Source of the DNA: Lindgomyces ingoldianus
Taxonomy: Eukaryota; Ascomycota; Dothideomycetes; Pleosporales; Lindgomycetaceae
Reading direction: 5' to 3'
NCBI RefSeq assembly: GCF_010093535.1
Contig: NW_022985163.1
Span: 798,001-862,000, forward strand
Length of the DNA: 64,000 nt
The notes beneath the pieces were generated by a model. It saw only the letters and a list, made by a program, of their open reading frames with translations. It searched no databases and had not been told where the DNA came from. Every line of letters begins with the position of its first letter. Position 1 is the first letter of the stretch. The translations under genes were made by a program, and so were the position numbers. This document shows positions 1 to 11,100 of this stretch, one piece after another.

Positions 1-1019
1 TATTCTTTTTTAAAATAATGTATACTTAATATACCTACATTTTTATATTAATTTACAAGTAGTTTACTTTAGTATATGTTATATAAAACATATTTAAATT
101 ATAGTTAGTTATGTTTATTCTACTTTTTTAGCTATATTAGTGTGTTAGGGATTAGCATTAGCTATATTAGTGTGTTAAGAATTAGCATTAGCTATATTAG
201 TGTGTTAGAGATTAGTATTAGCTACGCTTAGTTACAGGCTGTAATTAGTTACATGCTATAGTTAAATATTATTATTATATGTCTATTACCTGTCTAATAC
301 TAATTTGCTAAGCATTATGCTATAACTATTCTTTAACCTAAATAACCTACCTTAATGTACTAACTATTTCTCTAAGCAAGCTTTGCTTTTACAGATCATT
401 TATGAACTGTCGTAGTATTTTATAAACATTATTAGCAGTATAAAAGATTTATTTGTTTATATTAATTTTTTTATTATTACTAAATTATTTTAAAAGAAAT
501 AACACGCTTTTTAGAAAATTAATTCTAACCTACTAACATAAAAAGTATAGTATAACGCTTATAAAGAATAATCTTCTTATTACTAATAAATATAAACTAT
601 GTCTCCTACTTTTTTACATCTAAATGTGTTTAATTTTGTTTTAATTAGTTATATTTTTCTAACATTTACACTTACTTCTTCTTTTATCTACTTAAATATT
701 AATTAGTTTACTTTAACTTTTACACCTTTATTTCTTTTTATTTATTTAAACTTTTAACTTTAGTTAACTTTTTTGCTATTTACTATATCTTATACTTTAA
801 TTATACCTACTTTCTAGCTTTTTATATTTTTTAAGTTTAATTTAATTAATACTAAAAAACTATGCCTAGCTGCATATATTATAAGTGTACTCTACTATTT
901 GTCTATTAGTCTTAGCCTAATGCGCAATCCTACTACTATATGTATAGAAGATAGTGCTTATTATTAGATTAATAAACATTTAGCTAAGTTTACTACTAGC
1001 TAGCTAAAATATAAGTTCT
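1..1019. other. AT-rich RIP-degraded DNA, unassigned
   Basis: The stretch is extremely AT-rich and full of TA dinucleotides and stop codons in all frames. No terminal repeats or protein similarity could be recognised, apart from a short tandem repeat listed separately. It ends where the Copia LTR begins and is probably older mutated transposon DNA. Confidence 0.6.
131..220. repeat. 30-bp tandem repeat, three copies
   Basis: The unit starting GCTATATTAGTGTGTTAG recurs at 131, 161 and 191, and a fourth partial unit starts at 221. Copies differ by single transitions. It lies in RIP-degraded DNA and no function is evident. Confidence 0.8.
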
Positions 1020-1299
1020 TGTTAAATAGGCTCTGTTAGCTAGCTGCTTATAGTATAAGCACTTAAGTAGTAAGAGTAAGAGTAGTGTACAGTGTGCACA
1101 GCGTACAAAGTAGGTAGAGTAAGGGCAACATGTTTTTAGTTCTATTGCTCTTGTCTTTCTTTTATATAGAAGAAAAAGAGAAAATTTAAATATTTACGCA
1201 CAAAGGTTTACACATAAGCATTATGTAACATAGATATGTAATTCTACTTATGCGTAATAGCTAGTATCTAAACTATAACACTACTACTATGTATAGACA
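1020..1299 (-). repeat. Copia LTR (3' LTR of the inverted copy)
   Basis: The 280-bp segment begins TGTTAAATAGG and ends GTATAGACA, matching the other Copia LTRs in reverse with RIP-type transitions. Confidence 0.85.
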
Positions 1300-2770
1300 C
1301 TAGTAACTTTTTTTTATCTAAAAAGTTACCTTTTATACATGTTACTTTTTTTCTATTTATATAAGTCTATCTAATTATGTTTTGCTTATACTCTATCTTA
1401 TTTATTAGAACTTGCCCTAGTAATGCTGTGCATTAGAATAGGCTAGTTATACTATGTAAATAGCTTTTCTTTTTTTTATCCTTTACTTTCTAAACCCTAC
1501 TATATAATCCTCTAGCTCTTTTCTTTTTTTGTATAGTGCTAGCAGTAACAGATCCTTATAATAAAAAAATAAGTGCGTATAATATAAAAAAAAAAAAGAA
1601 AGAAAAAAGAAATAAGCTGTATATAAAGATGTTGTTAGTCTAGTTAGTCTAAAGCATCTTTGCGCACAGAATCTAGCTAGTCTACAGATACTTCTATCTA
1701 GACAGAGAGGCAGTTAGTTAAGACTAATAATTAAAAAGCTTAATTTAGTGTTTTTTATATATATGCATTTATTAAGTTATTTTTACTATTAATTTACTTA
1801 GTTTTAGTAATTTTTTTATATAATTTATAAAGTAATATAATGTTAATTTTAAGTTACTTTTTACTAGTAGTGCCTAGCTTAATAAGGTAATTATATTAAA
1901 ACCTTAAATCTATGTAAATTACTACTAAGATTAGTAGTAGTTTAAGCATTTATATAATCTACTATAAAGTTATACTAAAAGTAATTATATTATTAAACTT
2001 TTTAACTATTTTATATAGTTTACTAGTAAGAACACTCCTAGTTACTTTTTTACACTTAGTAGAATTCTAGTGTATAATGTTACCTAGTATTTTAAAGTAG
2101 TTACTTTACTTTATATAGTTTTTATTACTTAGTATAATTAAAAATCTTAGCTATAAGCTAAAGTTTTTATTATTAGTAAATAAATTATTTATAAAAATAA
2201 ACAGCTTTACATAATTAAGCTATAATAGTAAAAAGGTATAACTACACATACTATTATCTATCTACTATTAAATTTATATGTTAAGTGCTTAAATATTATT
2301 ATGTAAAAAGTCTATAGTTTATATAGTAATAGATAGGTTAAATGCTGCTTCTAGTTAATATATAGATATAATATATGCCTCTTTTACACACTACTTAATA
2401 TATTATTATGCAGCATCTTTGTCTTTTAAGTTAATTATATAAAAGTAGCTTACTTATTTTTTTAAGTAAAAACTAATATATTATGTGTAAGTTTAATTTT
2501 TTTACTAATAAACTTAATAAGCTGCTTCTCTACTAGAATAGTCTTACCTTTTATATAAAACTTTACTTTCTGTAGTTTTTTTTTATATAAAAATTTTTAT
2601 TATAATGCTTAAAGTATTATCTATCTATAAGCTTATAATACTAAAAGTATGCTCTTTTTTATTAGTAATTAAAAAGTAAAGGTTATATAAAAAGATATAC
2701 ATGCGCAGCTTTTTTTTATAGTAGTTATAGTATATCTTAAACTAATATAGTTCTAATTTAGCAGCTTTAT
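1020..2770 (-). mobile_element. Degraded Ty1/Copia retrotransposon copy, inverted
   Basis: Positions 1020-1299 are the reverse complement of the 280-bp LTR of the Copia element at 24,878-28,975, and the following DNA is the reverse complement of that element's internal region. For example, 1,740-1,930 matches the RNase H segment of the other copy. The 3' LTR is therefore on the left and the element runs right to left. Its 5' LTR was not found. RIP has destroyed the reading frame. The right limit is approximate; the copy is interrupted by a solo LTR at 2,779 and may continue beyond it. Confidence 0.8.
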
Positions 2771-2778
2771 ATAAAGGT

Positions 2779-3013
2779 TGTATAACTTAGAGTATTATAT
2801 TTAGTAGAAAGCTGTAAAGATGGGATGGTAGGTAGCACGGATAGCACTGAGAGCAAGCTTTTAGAGAAAGATAGGAGTGTATTGTAAGAGAGACGAATCG
2901 CTGCCAAGTCTCGCTTGTTAGGATTCATGCTTATATACGAAGCACAGGTCATACGACCTCCAAACAGGTCAGGTGATGCCATACTGGCCCGTTCTGGGAC
3001 ATCTGGCCTTACA
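2779..3013 (-). mobile_element. Solo LTR, little RIP damage
   Basis: A GC-richer island of 235 bp runs from TGTATAACTT to GGCCTTACA, so it has TG...CA ends. Its reverse complement starts TGTAAGGCC and contains a TATATAAG box. The flanking pentamers AAGGT and AAAGC differ by two transitions, which fits a 5-bp TSD altered by RIP. A 71-codon reading frame across it looks incidental. No internal region or second LTR is present, so it is called a solo LTR. It is clearly younger than its surroundings. Confidence 0.6.
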
Positions 3014-3887
3014 AAAGCTCTAGCGCATCTTCTTTAGTAGCTTTATGTATAATGTGCGCATAAGCTTATTTATTAATTAAATATACACTTATATAATATT
3101 ACATAGTTTAAAATGCATTTTATATATAGCCTTTAGGCTTACTTTTATAGCTAAGAGTAGTCTTTAGCTTATTCTTTAAATAGTTAGTAATTAAGTAAGA
3201 TATTTTTATTTATTTAAGTAGCTAGTAAACACTAGGTAGGATTTTTATATAGTTAAGTTATTTTACTTTTTACTTTTTATATAAGGCAAAAGTTAAAAAT
3301 CTAACTTTTATGCCTTATTAAGTTATACACTATAACTTTAAAAGTGCTGTTAGTAATTAAAGTATTTATCTTTATATAGTCTAATTTTTTAAATAGTTTT
3401 TTAAGTGTAGTAAGTACACTGTCTATATAAAGCTTAATAAATAAGGCTTAATTTTTTTTCTAAGTTAAGAATACTTAGTCTAGACTTTATGTAGGTTTTC
3501 TTTGCCTTTTACTTCTTCTAGTATCTATATCTTCTCTTTGCACTAGTGCAGCATTACTATCTTAAGGGGCTTAGTCTACAGTAGGCTCTAGTTCTGCCTT
3601 TGTAATATTTTTATATAGTTATTCTCTTTTTTTTTAATAAAGGATTTTTTTATATAGAGGTTAGTTTATCTAGGTCTTTTATTATAAGTAAGTTTTTTTT
3701 CTTTCTTTATAGTATAGTTTAACCTACGTATATTAGAGCTTTAGTAGGCTATTTTTTCTTTCAATAATAATGTCTCTTCTTTTAATGCTCTTAATCTTAT
3801 ATAGGCTAGTCTAGCCTTTCTTCTTTCTCTATGCTATAATTTTTAAGCTAAGAAGAAAGTTAAGAACTTTATATATTATAAAGCTAT
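3014..3887. other. AT-rich RIP-degraded DNA, possibly Copia remnant
   Basis: The stretch lies between the solo LTR and the Fot1-like transposon. It contains no usable reading frame. It may be the continuation of the inverted Copia copy (a gag-pol part missing from the copy at 24,878-28,975), but no conserved motif could be confirmed. Confidence 0.45.
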
Positions 3888-3889
3888 TA

Positions 3890-5745
3890 ACGTACCTAAC
3901 AGGTTAGCTAGCTACACAGGTTAGCTAGCTACTTTTGCTAAGCCCCTACTACACTCTACCTATCTACATAATGCCTTAACAACAACACTAAATTAAATTT
4001 TCTAAAGAATGTTAGATACAGCTTACTTTTTAAGCTTTTAAATAAGACTTAAAACTTTTCTTATAACATACTATAGCTATTTATAATATCTTTTATATAA
4101 CACTAAGTAATTAACACACTAAACAGCCTTTATAAGTAGAATGCTAGCCTAAATTAAGGAATCTAACTAAGCTTAAAAAAAGGTAGTTATTAAGTATATA
4201 CTTAAGCTTATTACACATAAAATTTCTTTTAGGCTTATAGCTATAGCTAATATAGCTAATTTCTTACGCGTAAAGTGTAATCTAGGCTAGGTTAGCTTAA
4301 ACTAGCCTAGTATATAAGTTAAGCACTGCTCTAAGTTTATAATAAAGTTTAATTATAAGTATAATTATAAAAAAGCACTTTATAAAAATCTAAAGGCTAT
4401 TTAAGGCTAGTTTTACCTAGTAGCTAATATAAAAGCTAAGTATAGTATCTAGAATAAAAACATGTATAACTTTAATAAGTTAAGCTTTATAATAAGCTAG
4501 ATATTAACTAAAGTAGTTATTATAGCTTTAAAGAAATAAAAATAGCTAAAAGTAATATAGTAAAGTAATAAAAAGTAAATAATAGTTATCTAAAGCATTA
4601 ATATAATAAAGTAGGCTATTTTACTTTTTATTATTTTTAAAGGCTGCTATTACCTCTTTACCTAGTATAAAAAGAAATTTTTACTTTAAAACTAAGTTAT
4701 TATAGTCTCTAAAAATAGCTAGATAATAAATAAGCTTAAGCTACAGTAGTTAAAGCACTTTAATAAGCATATAAAAAAAGTTATAGGCGCTTATTAGCTT
4801 TTTATTATTAATAGGTATAAAAGCTATAACTTACTTAATTTTTAGTAGTACTATAAAAAAAATCATTACTATTTATATGCTTTTATACTTATTACACCTC
4901 TTATAGCCTCTTAATGTAGGTTGTTTTACTCTTTTAAAAAAAGTGTATAAGCGCTAAGCTAAAGATTTTATGTGTAACTAAATTACTTATATTATAAAAC
5001 TTAAGTTTCTACTATGCTTTATACACACTTATAATGCAGTAATTACTTCTAGTAATATTTAAAAAGGGTTTTAAGGCGCTAGTTTAGTCCTATTTAACCT
5101 AAAATAGGTTAAAATAGCTCTTAATGTCTAGTTATGTACTTTATTACTACTACTACCTATTAATAATAAGCTCTAGCAGTTGTAAACTTTAAGTAATACT
5201 TTTAAATTTAAGTTATAATTAATGCTTATAAAGGTAAAAATTTAAAGGCATATAAATAGCTTACTAATGTCTATAGTAAAGGCCTTTAAAAAAGTTTTAA
5301 AGAGGGTAGTAATTATTACGCATAAGCTAGTGTTAGTATAAAAGAAGATTATAAAGCTTTAAGCAGTAAATAAGGCTGCTACGTAATATAGATTGCATAA
5401 AAGAAAGTAGATTTAGGTAAAAAAAAACTTAATAGTTAAAGATAGAGCTTGTTTAACTACTCTAAAGAAGTTTAAAGCGCGTAGTAATAGAAAAAAGCTA
5501 AAGACATAAGTGCGCGCTAAAGAAGGTAAGCTAAGTTAAAAGTAATGCAGGCAGTGTAATTAGACTAGGCATAACTTACGTATGTGTAAGAAAGTAGCAG
5601 AAGTAGACTCTAAATAATATCTTATGTTATATTACTTTATATAGGGCTAAAGTAGGCTGTTTTGCGCTAGAATAGAGTGGTTTTAGTAGGGGCTTAGCAA
5701 AAGTGGCCGGCTAACCTGTGTAGCCGGCCAATCTGTTAGGTACGT
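3890..5745 (+). mobile_element. Fot1/Pot2-like Tc1-mariner (pogo group) DNA transposon
   Basis: The 1,856-bp element has terminal inverted repeats beginning ACGTACCTAACAGGTT, is flanked by TA on both sides, and has the size usual for Fot1/Pot2. The transposase reads on the plus strand from ATG at 3,971. Allowing for RIP stops it starts with a psq-type helix-turn-helix region. It shows the YNF(D)ETGF-like first catalytic region near 4,465, the LLI(D)G region near 4,800 and LQPLDVG near 4,905. The end is a C-terminal CxxCxxxxHxxxxC knuckle near 5,550. Dozens of TAG/TAA codons replace Gln, Trp and Arg codons, so it is dead. Next to the TIR it carries a duplicated 17-bp unit. Confidence 0.88.
3971..5640 (+). 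pseudogene. RIP-inactivated Fot1-like transposase
   Basis: This is the broken DDE transposase of the element above. The order of parts is N-terminal psq/Tc5-type DNA-binding domains, DDE_1 catalytic core and C-terminal zinc knuckle. Recognisable stretches include LTKLEEE near 4,165 and LQPLDVG near 4,905. In-frame stops are spread over its whole length. The same family recurs at 22,262-29,329 and 22,914-24,045. Confidence 0.8.
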
Positions 5746-5747
5746 TA

Positions 5748-7389
5748 AGCATTTTCTTATTATGTATATTATAGTTTATCTATAGTCTGCTTATAGTTTT
5801 TAAGTAGAACGCTACTAGTTGCTAGAGGCTGTTGTCCTATAGCTGCAAGAGTACGCTAGCAACAACTCTATTACTTGCATCTGTCTTTATACACGTTTAG
5901 TAGTAGAGTAAGTAGTAAGCTACAACATTATTAGACAACATAAGATCTTTAGCTTACTAGAAGACTACTAGCTTACACTTACTAAAAGTGTGCTATGCGC
6001 CTTTTTTAAGCAGCTTAGTAAGTAGCTAAATAATGCGCCTATAGTTCTTAAAAAAGGCTTAATAGAAGTTGCAGAAGCTTAAGAAGGACTGTAAACTCTT
6101 AACTAACATTAGGACTAGCTAGTTGCGTATAGCAGTAACCTTTTTAGAGTTCTTCTGTATGCCCTCTATGCTAATAATTAGGCCTAGAAACTTTGTCTTA
6201 GTTATAGTAAACTTACTTTTCTTAATGTCTACTTATAAGCTAGCTTTATAAAGTTACTTAAGCACTTGTGTAACATGCTTCTTATGCTTTAGCAGGTTTT
6301 CTAAATAGATAAAGATATTGTCTAGATATGCTATATATAAGTTGTTAAGTAGGCTATGCAGTGTAAGGCTAAGATGGCGCTTACGTGCGACAGGTATATA
6401 TACTATTCTGCACCTAAAAATCAACGCTAGTTAATTATTTATACTTTTTAGTTATATTAGCAGAGTAGTGCAAAGCCTTGTTCTTATATAATAATTAACT
6501 AACAACAAGAACAGTCGCGCGTTTAACCTACACCTTAGACAGCTTAGCTAGTTTTTAGACTAAAACGTGAGGCGGCCTCTTCTAGCGCCACATTGTAGCT
6601 GCTAGGAGGTCTAGTGTATATAGCTTAGCTAGCGTAGGCCACTAAGCGTTGTTATTTATCCCGCGCCTCTGGGCCGCAGGTGGTCAGCCCCTGGCTGGTA
6701 ACCAAGACATGCGCATGGCGCCTCTGAGCTGCGGGTAGGTCATGTGACGCCTGGGACATGCGTCTGCTAAGAAGGGAGATAATGTAAGGCTAAGATGGCG
6801 CTTACGTGCGACAGGTATATATACTATTCTGCACCTAAAAATCAACGTTAGTTAATTATTCGTACCTTTTAGTTGTATTAGCAGAGTGGTGTGGAGCCCT
6901 GTTCTTACATGCAGCACCTTATTAATATAGCGCTAGAAGGTTATAGGGCTGTTGTAGAGACTAAATAGTAGTATGTAGTACTTATAGTTGCTATAGCATG
7001 TGCAGAAAGTAGTTAGATCTTTAGCTTTTTTATTTAGGTAAATGTAATAAAAAGCTTATTAAATATTAAGCTTAGTAAATACTTTAGCATAAGTAAGGTA
7101 AGTTAAGGTCTTTTAGATTAGTAAGATAAAGTAGGCGTCTTTTTTTATAATTATGTTAAGCTTATAGTAGTTAACATAGAAACGCTACCCTTTTTTAGGC
7201 TTCTTAGCAAATAGGACAGGTAAGGCGTATAATGCGTTACTATAAGTAATAACGCCTTACTAGAGGTAGTTGTTAAGGTAGGACCTTATAAGCTCTAGCT
7301 GCTTAAGCAACATACTGTATAGTAGACTTAACGTTAGCGTGTTCTTAGTAGTTAGCTTAATATAGTAGTTAACGCTGTTATAGTGTAGC
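5748..7389 (-). mobile_element. Gypsy pol fragment (reverse transcriptase region), RIP-degraded
   Basis: Read on the minus strand, with RIP stops ignored, the DNA gives a fungal Gypsy reverse transcriptase. It shows LPVLFAKKPKKG near 7,200, a palm region like KVFTKL(D)I near 7,080, and YLDNIFIYLENL near 6,330. Downstream sequence like KTKFLGLIISIEGI lies near 6,200. A TRIM is inserted right next to the YLDN motif (6,362-6,909) and an LTR fragment begins at 7,390. No LTRs of this element were found. Confidence 0.75.
6362..6909 (+). mobile_element. TRIM family 1: complete miniature LTR element
   Basis: Two direct repeats of 127 bp (6,362-6,488 and 6,783-6,909) start TGTAAGGCTAAGATGG and end TTCTTA(C/T)A. 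They enclose only 294 bp with no gag or pol. A 5-bp TSD, TGCAG, flanks it at 6,357-6,361 and 6,910-6,914. A purine-rich tract, AAGAAGGGAGATAA, lies immediately before the 3' LTR and would serve as polypurine tract, setting the strand. The LTR carries a TATATATA box. It is inserted into the Gypsy RT fragment. A second copy is at 41,336-42,242. Confidence 0.88.
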
Positions 7390-7671
7390 TGTAACAGCAC
7401 AGGCAAGACAATAGGTCTGAATGCGGTAGGAATCCACTTAGAGGCATATAGGAGTGCGTGGGGACTTAGAACCTAGGAATGCCATTAACACCTGTAGGCC
7501 TTGTATAAAAGGATATTAGAAAACTACTAAGCTAGCTACAGGGGCAAGGTGCGACTAAATACATGAGGGAATAGGGGTACAGTAGAGGGCAGGGCAGAGT
7601 TAGGGCTAGGTCGAGTCAGGGTTAGAGCTAGGTCGAGTCAGGGTTGGAGCTAATACAGAGACCCTTTAGAT
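7390..7671 (+). mobile_element. Truncated LTR of family A
   Basis: The segment starts TGTAACAGCACAGGCAAG and matches the 290-bp family A LTR (see 21,985-42,485), but the last 30-40 bp are missing where it joins the Gypsy family B LTR at about 7,670. It includes a local duplication of a GGTCGAGTCAGGGTT unit. Because the right end is lost, no TSD can be read. Confidence 0.75.
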
Positions 7672-7796
7672 AGGTTACAATCCTTACTCCGGCGAAATGG
7701 TATTTTCGGGAGTACGACGGCCTATTGTGGGGTTAGCGGAAAGGGGGTAGGACTTAGCTGGATCGGGTGTACAGTCCGTTGAGCAGAGTATAGGGT

Positions 7797-8114
7797 TGTC
7801 ACGGTATCCTCCCCGGATCCCAGACATAACCGTATTAGACGCGTACTAGAGTATTATTAGTGCACGTCTAACATAAACACAACACAACACAGACATAAAC
7901 TTAAGCATAAACTGCCTTAATACTAACTAAACCTAGAATAGGCTTAATTTATACTTAAAGCGCTTAGACTTTTAAGCTAAGTATTTAATTACTAATTTCC
8001 TCCTAAACTTTCTTATTTCTTACATAATGTCTTATACCTACTATAATACTTTACGTAATAATTAAACTAGACCTCTGTAAAGCTTTATAACCTTACTTAT
8101 GCATAATTATAATA
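7797..8114 (+). repeat. 5' LTR of the chromovirus
   Basis: The left end of this 318-bp LTR is nearly clean (CCTCCCCGGATCCC), while its right end is saturated with C-to-T and G-to-A changes relative to the 3' LTR. Confidence 0.9.
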
Positions 8115-11100
8115 TTATATTATGTTAAAACTTTAGCTAAGAATAGCCTTTAAATCTAATCTAATAAGCTTAGTACTTATATAACTCTAAGCTATTAAAG
8201 TAAGCTAAGAAGCTTTTTAAAAAGCGCTTACTTTATAAAAAAGCTACTATATTATAAGCTTTAAAGCTTTTTAAAAAGACTTTAAAAAACAGCTTTATAT
8301 TATTAAGTAGTCTATTTTTACCTTAACTTCTGTTATAGTAGTAGAAACTAAGAACTTACTAGCTTTAAAGCTTACTTAGAAGTTTAAAAATAGCTTAACT
8401 TTTTTTTGCTTAATGCTACTTATAACTTATAACTTTTCTAACTTAGTAATAAAATCTAACTAACTCTCTAATCCCCTACTATTTAACAGAAAATAAAAAG
8501 ACCTACCTTCTTTCCTACATAAGCTCTAATATAAACTTAAAGAAAACATAGACTAATTTCTTTTTAAACACTTCTAGTTACTATATACTTACTTTTAACT
8601 TAACTATAACATAACAGCCTTAATTAACTTACTAATAAATAAAGATATTATTAACTTAGATTAATTTATAGCATTTTTATAAGTAACTTATAAAGACTTA
8701 AATAAAGAGTTAACAGCCTTAAGTTACCTAAACACTTTATAATAATAAAAAAAGCTTTACTTTACACTTTACTAAGTTCTACTAACTTATATTTAATATA
8801 GGCCTAAATAAGATAGGTCTAATTATAGCTTTATATAACTCTCTCTTAACTAAACTGTAACGCGCTATAGTAGAAAAACCCCTTCTAAATAACCTTAACA
8901 TGTATATAAACCTAATTACTACCTATAATAATAACATAAGGTTCCTCTCTATACAAGCCCTAATACACCTCTAAACTAGTGTAGTTACAAATAAAAACCT
9001 TAACATAATAAAAATTAATTTAAATTATACTTTAGTTAGTTTTAAAAAGCATAAAAATTATAAAAAAAAAGTTAATACTTTAAGTGCAGTAAGTATAGTT
9101 ATATTTTTTAAAACTACTTTATTCCTCTTTTTTAAGTCTGCGTAAGTAGTGCTGCTAGCACTTATTAAAGATTTTTACTATTTTAATTTTATTTTTATAA
9201 AGGCTTTAACTTATATTTAAGCTTTAATTTTTTTTGCTACTCTTAACATAGCTGCAGCTATAGCAGTAGGAGCCTGTAAAAAGGCTTGTTTTAGGGCTAA
9301 GTTGCCCTCTAGGACTAATTTAACACTAGATCTCTGCTAACTTATAAGCTAAGTCCCCTACTAACAACTAAAAGTACTAAGTTAATATTTTTATATATTT
9401 ATAATAAAAAACTATATTAGCTTTAATATAAGCTTTTATTAACTTAAAAGTAAATAGTATAAGTTACATTAATAAAGAACTAGCACATAAACTAAATTTT
9501 TAATTAACACTACTTACTTAAATAATTTACTTAACTAAATTTAATAGAAAATAACTTAAAAAAGGTTTTATTTTTTATACTATAACTATTATAATTACCT
9601 ACTAACACTATAAAAAGCAGATTAAGCTTTATGTAATAAACATAAGACATTATAACCTAATTCTAGAATAACTATAGCTATATTAGCATAAAGTTGCCTT
9701 TAATTACTAAAAGTAAGTTCTAAACTTTAACTTTTTCTAATGCTAAAACATATACTTACGCTTACACCTAAACAACACCTAAGTAGCACTTAATATAGAA
9801 GGTTTTTAGACTTACTTTTTAATAACTTAGAAAAAAACTACTTAAGTAAGGCTAATAAGCTAGGCCTTTTACTAAGATAAGCTATATAAAATAATTTAAT
9901 AACTGCCTAAACTTAAAAAAAAGCCTTTAAAAAAGCTTTACTTACTTAATTTAAACATAAACTAGGACTTAAATAATAGATAGACATCTGCTACATAGAA
10001 CCTACTTTATTTATAACCCTAGCTTAATAACTAGATTATAAAATCTACGCAGTTATAATTTCTAATATAGACTAAGCTTTAGCTCTCTAAAAACACACTA
10101 ACTTAAGAATAATAGTTTTTTAAGACTACTATAACTTATTATATGTTTTTTTAAGACAAGTTTAATAAGCTTTTAATATAATATTTATATAATTACTAAA
10201 TAACTTTTAAGCCTAGTAAACAACCTAGTTATAAGCTACTATATAGAATGTTACTAAATAAATTAAAAGTGCTTTAAAAATACTTTAATAAGAACTTAAA
10301 AAAAAAGTTTATTTAAGCTAGCTTTTTACTAGTAGTGTTACCTATACTATTTATAAAGAAACTTAAAGGTAAGCTTTAATTCTATGTTAACTACTAAAAA
10401 CTAAACACTATTACTATTAAAAACTAATACTTAATTTTTTTTTTACAGAAAACTTTAAGCTAACTAAGTAAAGTAAAGTATTTTATAAAGTTAGATATTA
10501 TTACTGCCTTTAATAAGCTAAGAATAGTAAAGGGTAATAAGTAGCTAATAGCATTTTAGACCTAATATAAACTATTTAAGTACTTAGTAATGCCCTTTAG
10601 CTTAGCTAACACACCTAGTACTTTTTAACATTTTATAAATAACTTGCTCTAACTCTACTTAGACATGTTCTGCACTATGTATATTAACAATATTCTAATC
10701 TATAGTAATAGCCTTTTAGAGCATAAACAGCATGTACGCTTAGTGCTAAAAGCTATAGAAGAAGTAGGTCTATAACTTAATGTAAATAAATATAAGTTCT
10801 ACTAATTAAAGGTTACATATTTAGAATATATAATCTTTATAGATAGCATCTAAATAGACCTTATTAAGGTTTAGACTGTACTAGATTAGTAATACTTAAA
10901 GAATATAAAAAATGTTTAAGCTTTTATAAAATTTGCTAACTTTTACTAATAATTTATTAATAACTTTTTATAGTAAGTAAGCCTTATAATTACACTTACT
11001 AAAAAAAGATTTAATTTAACTTTAACTTAAATTACTAATAGTCTTTTAACTAGCTAAAAAAAGCTTTTACTAAAGCTTTAATACTCTACTACTTTAACTT

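Noticed and set aside
2767..2982. 71-codon minus-strand frame
   Set aside because: It lies in a TG...CA solo LTR with a probable TSD.
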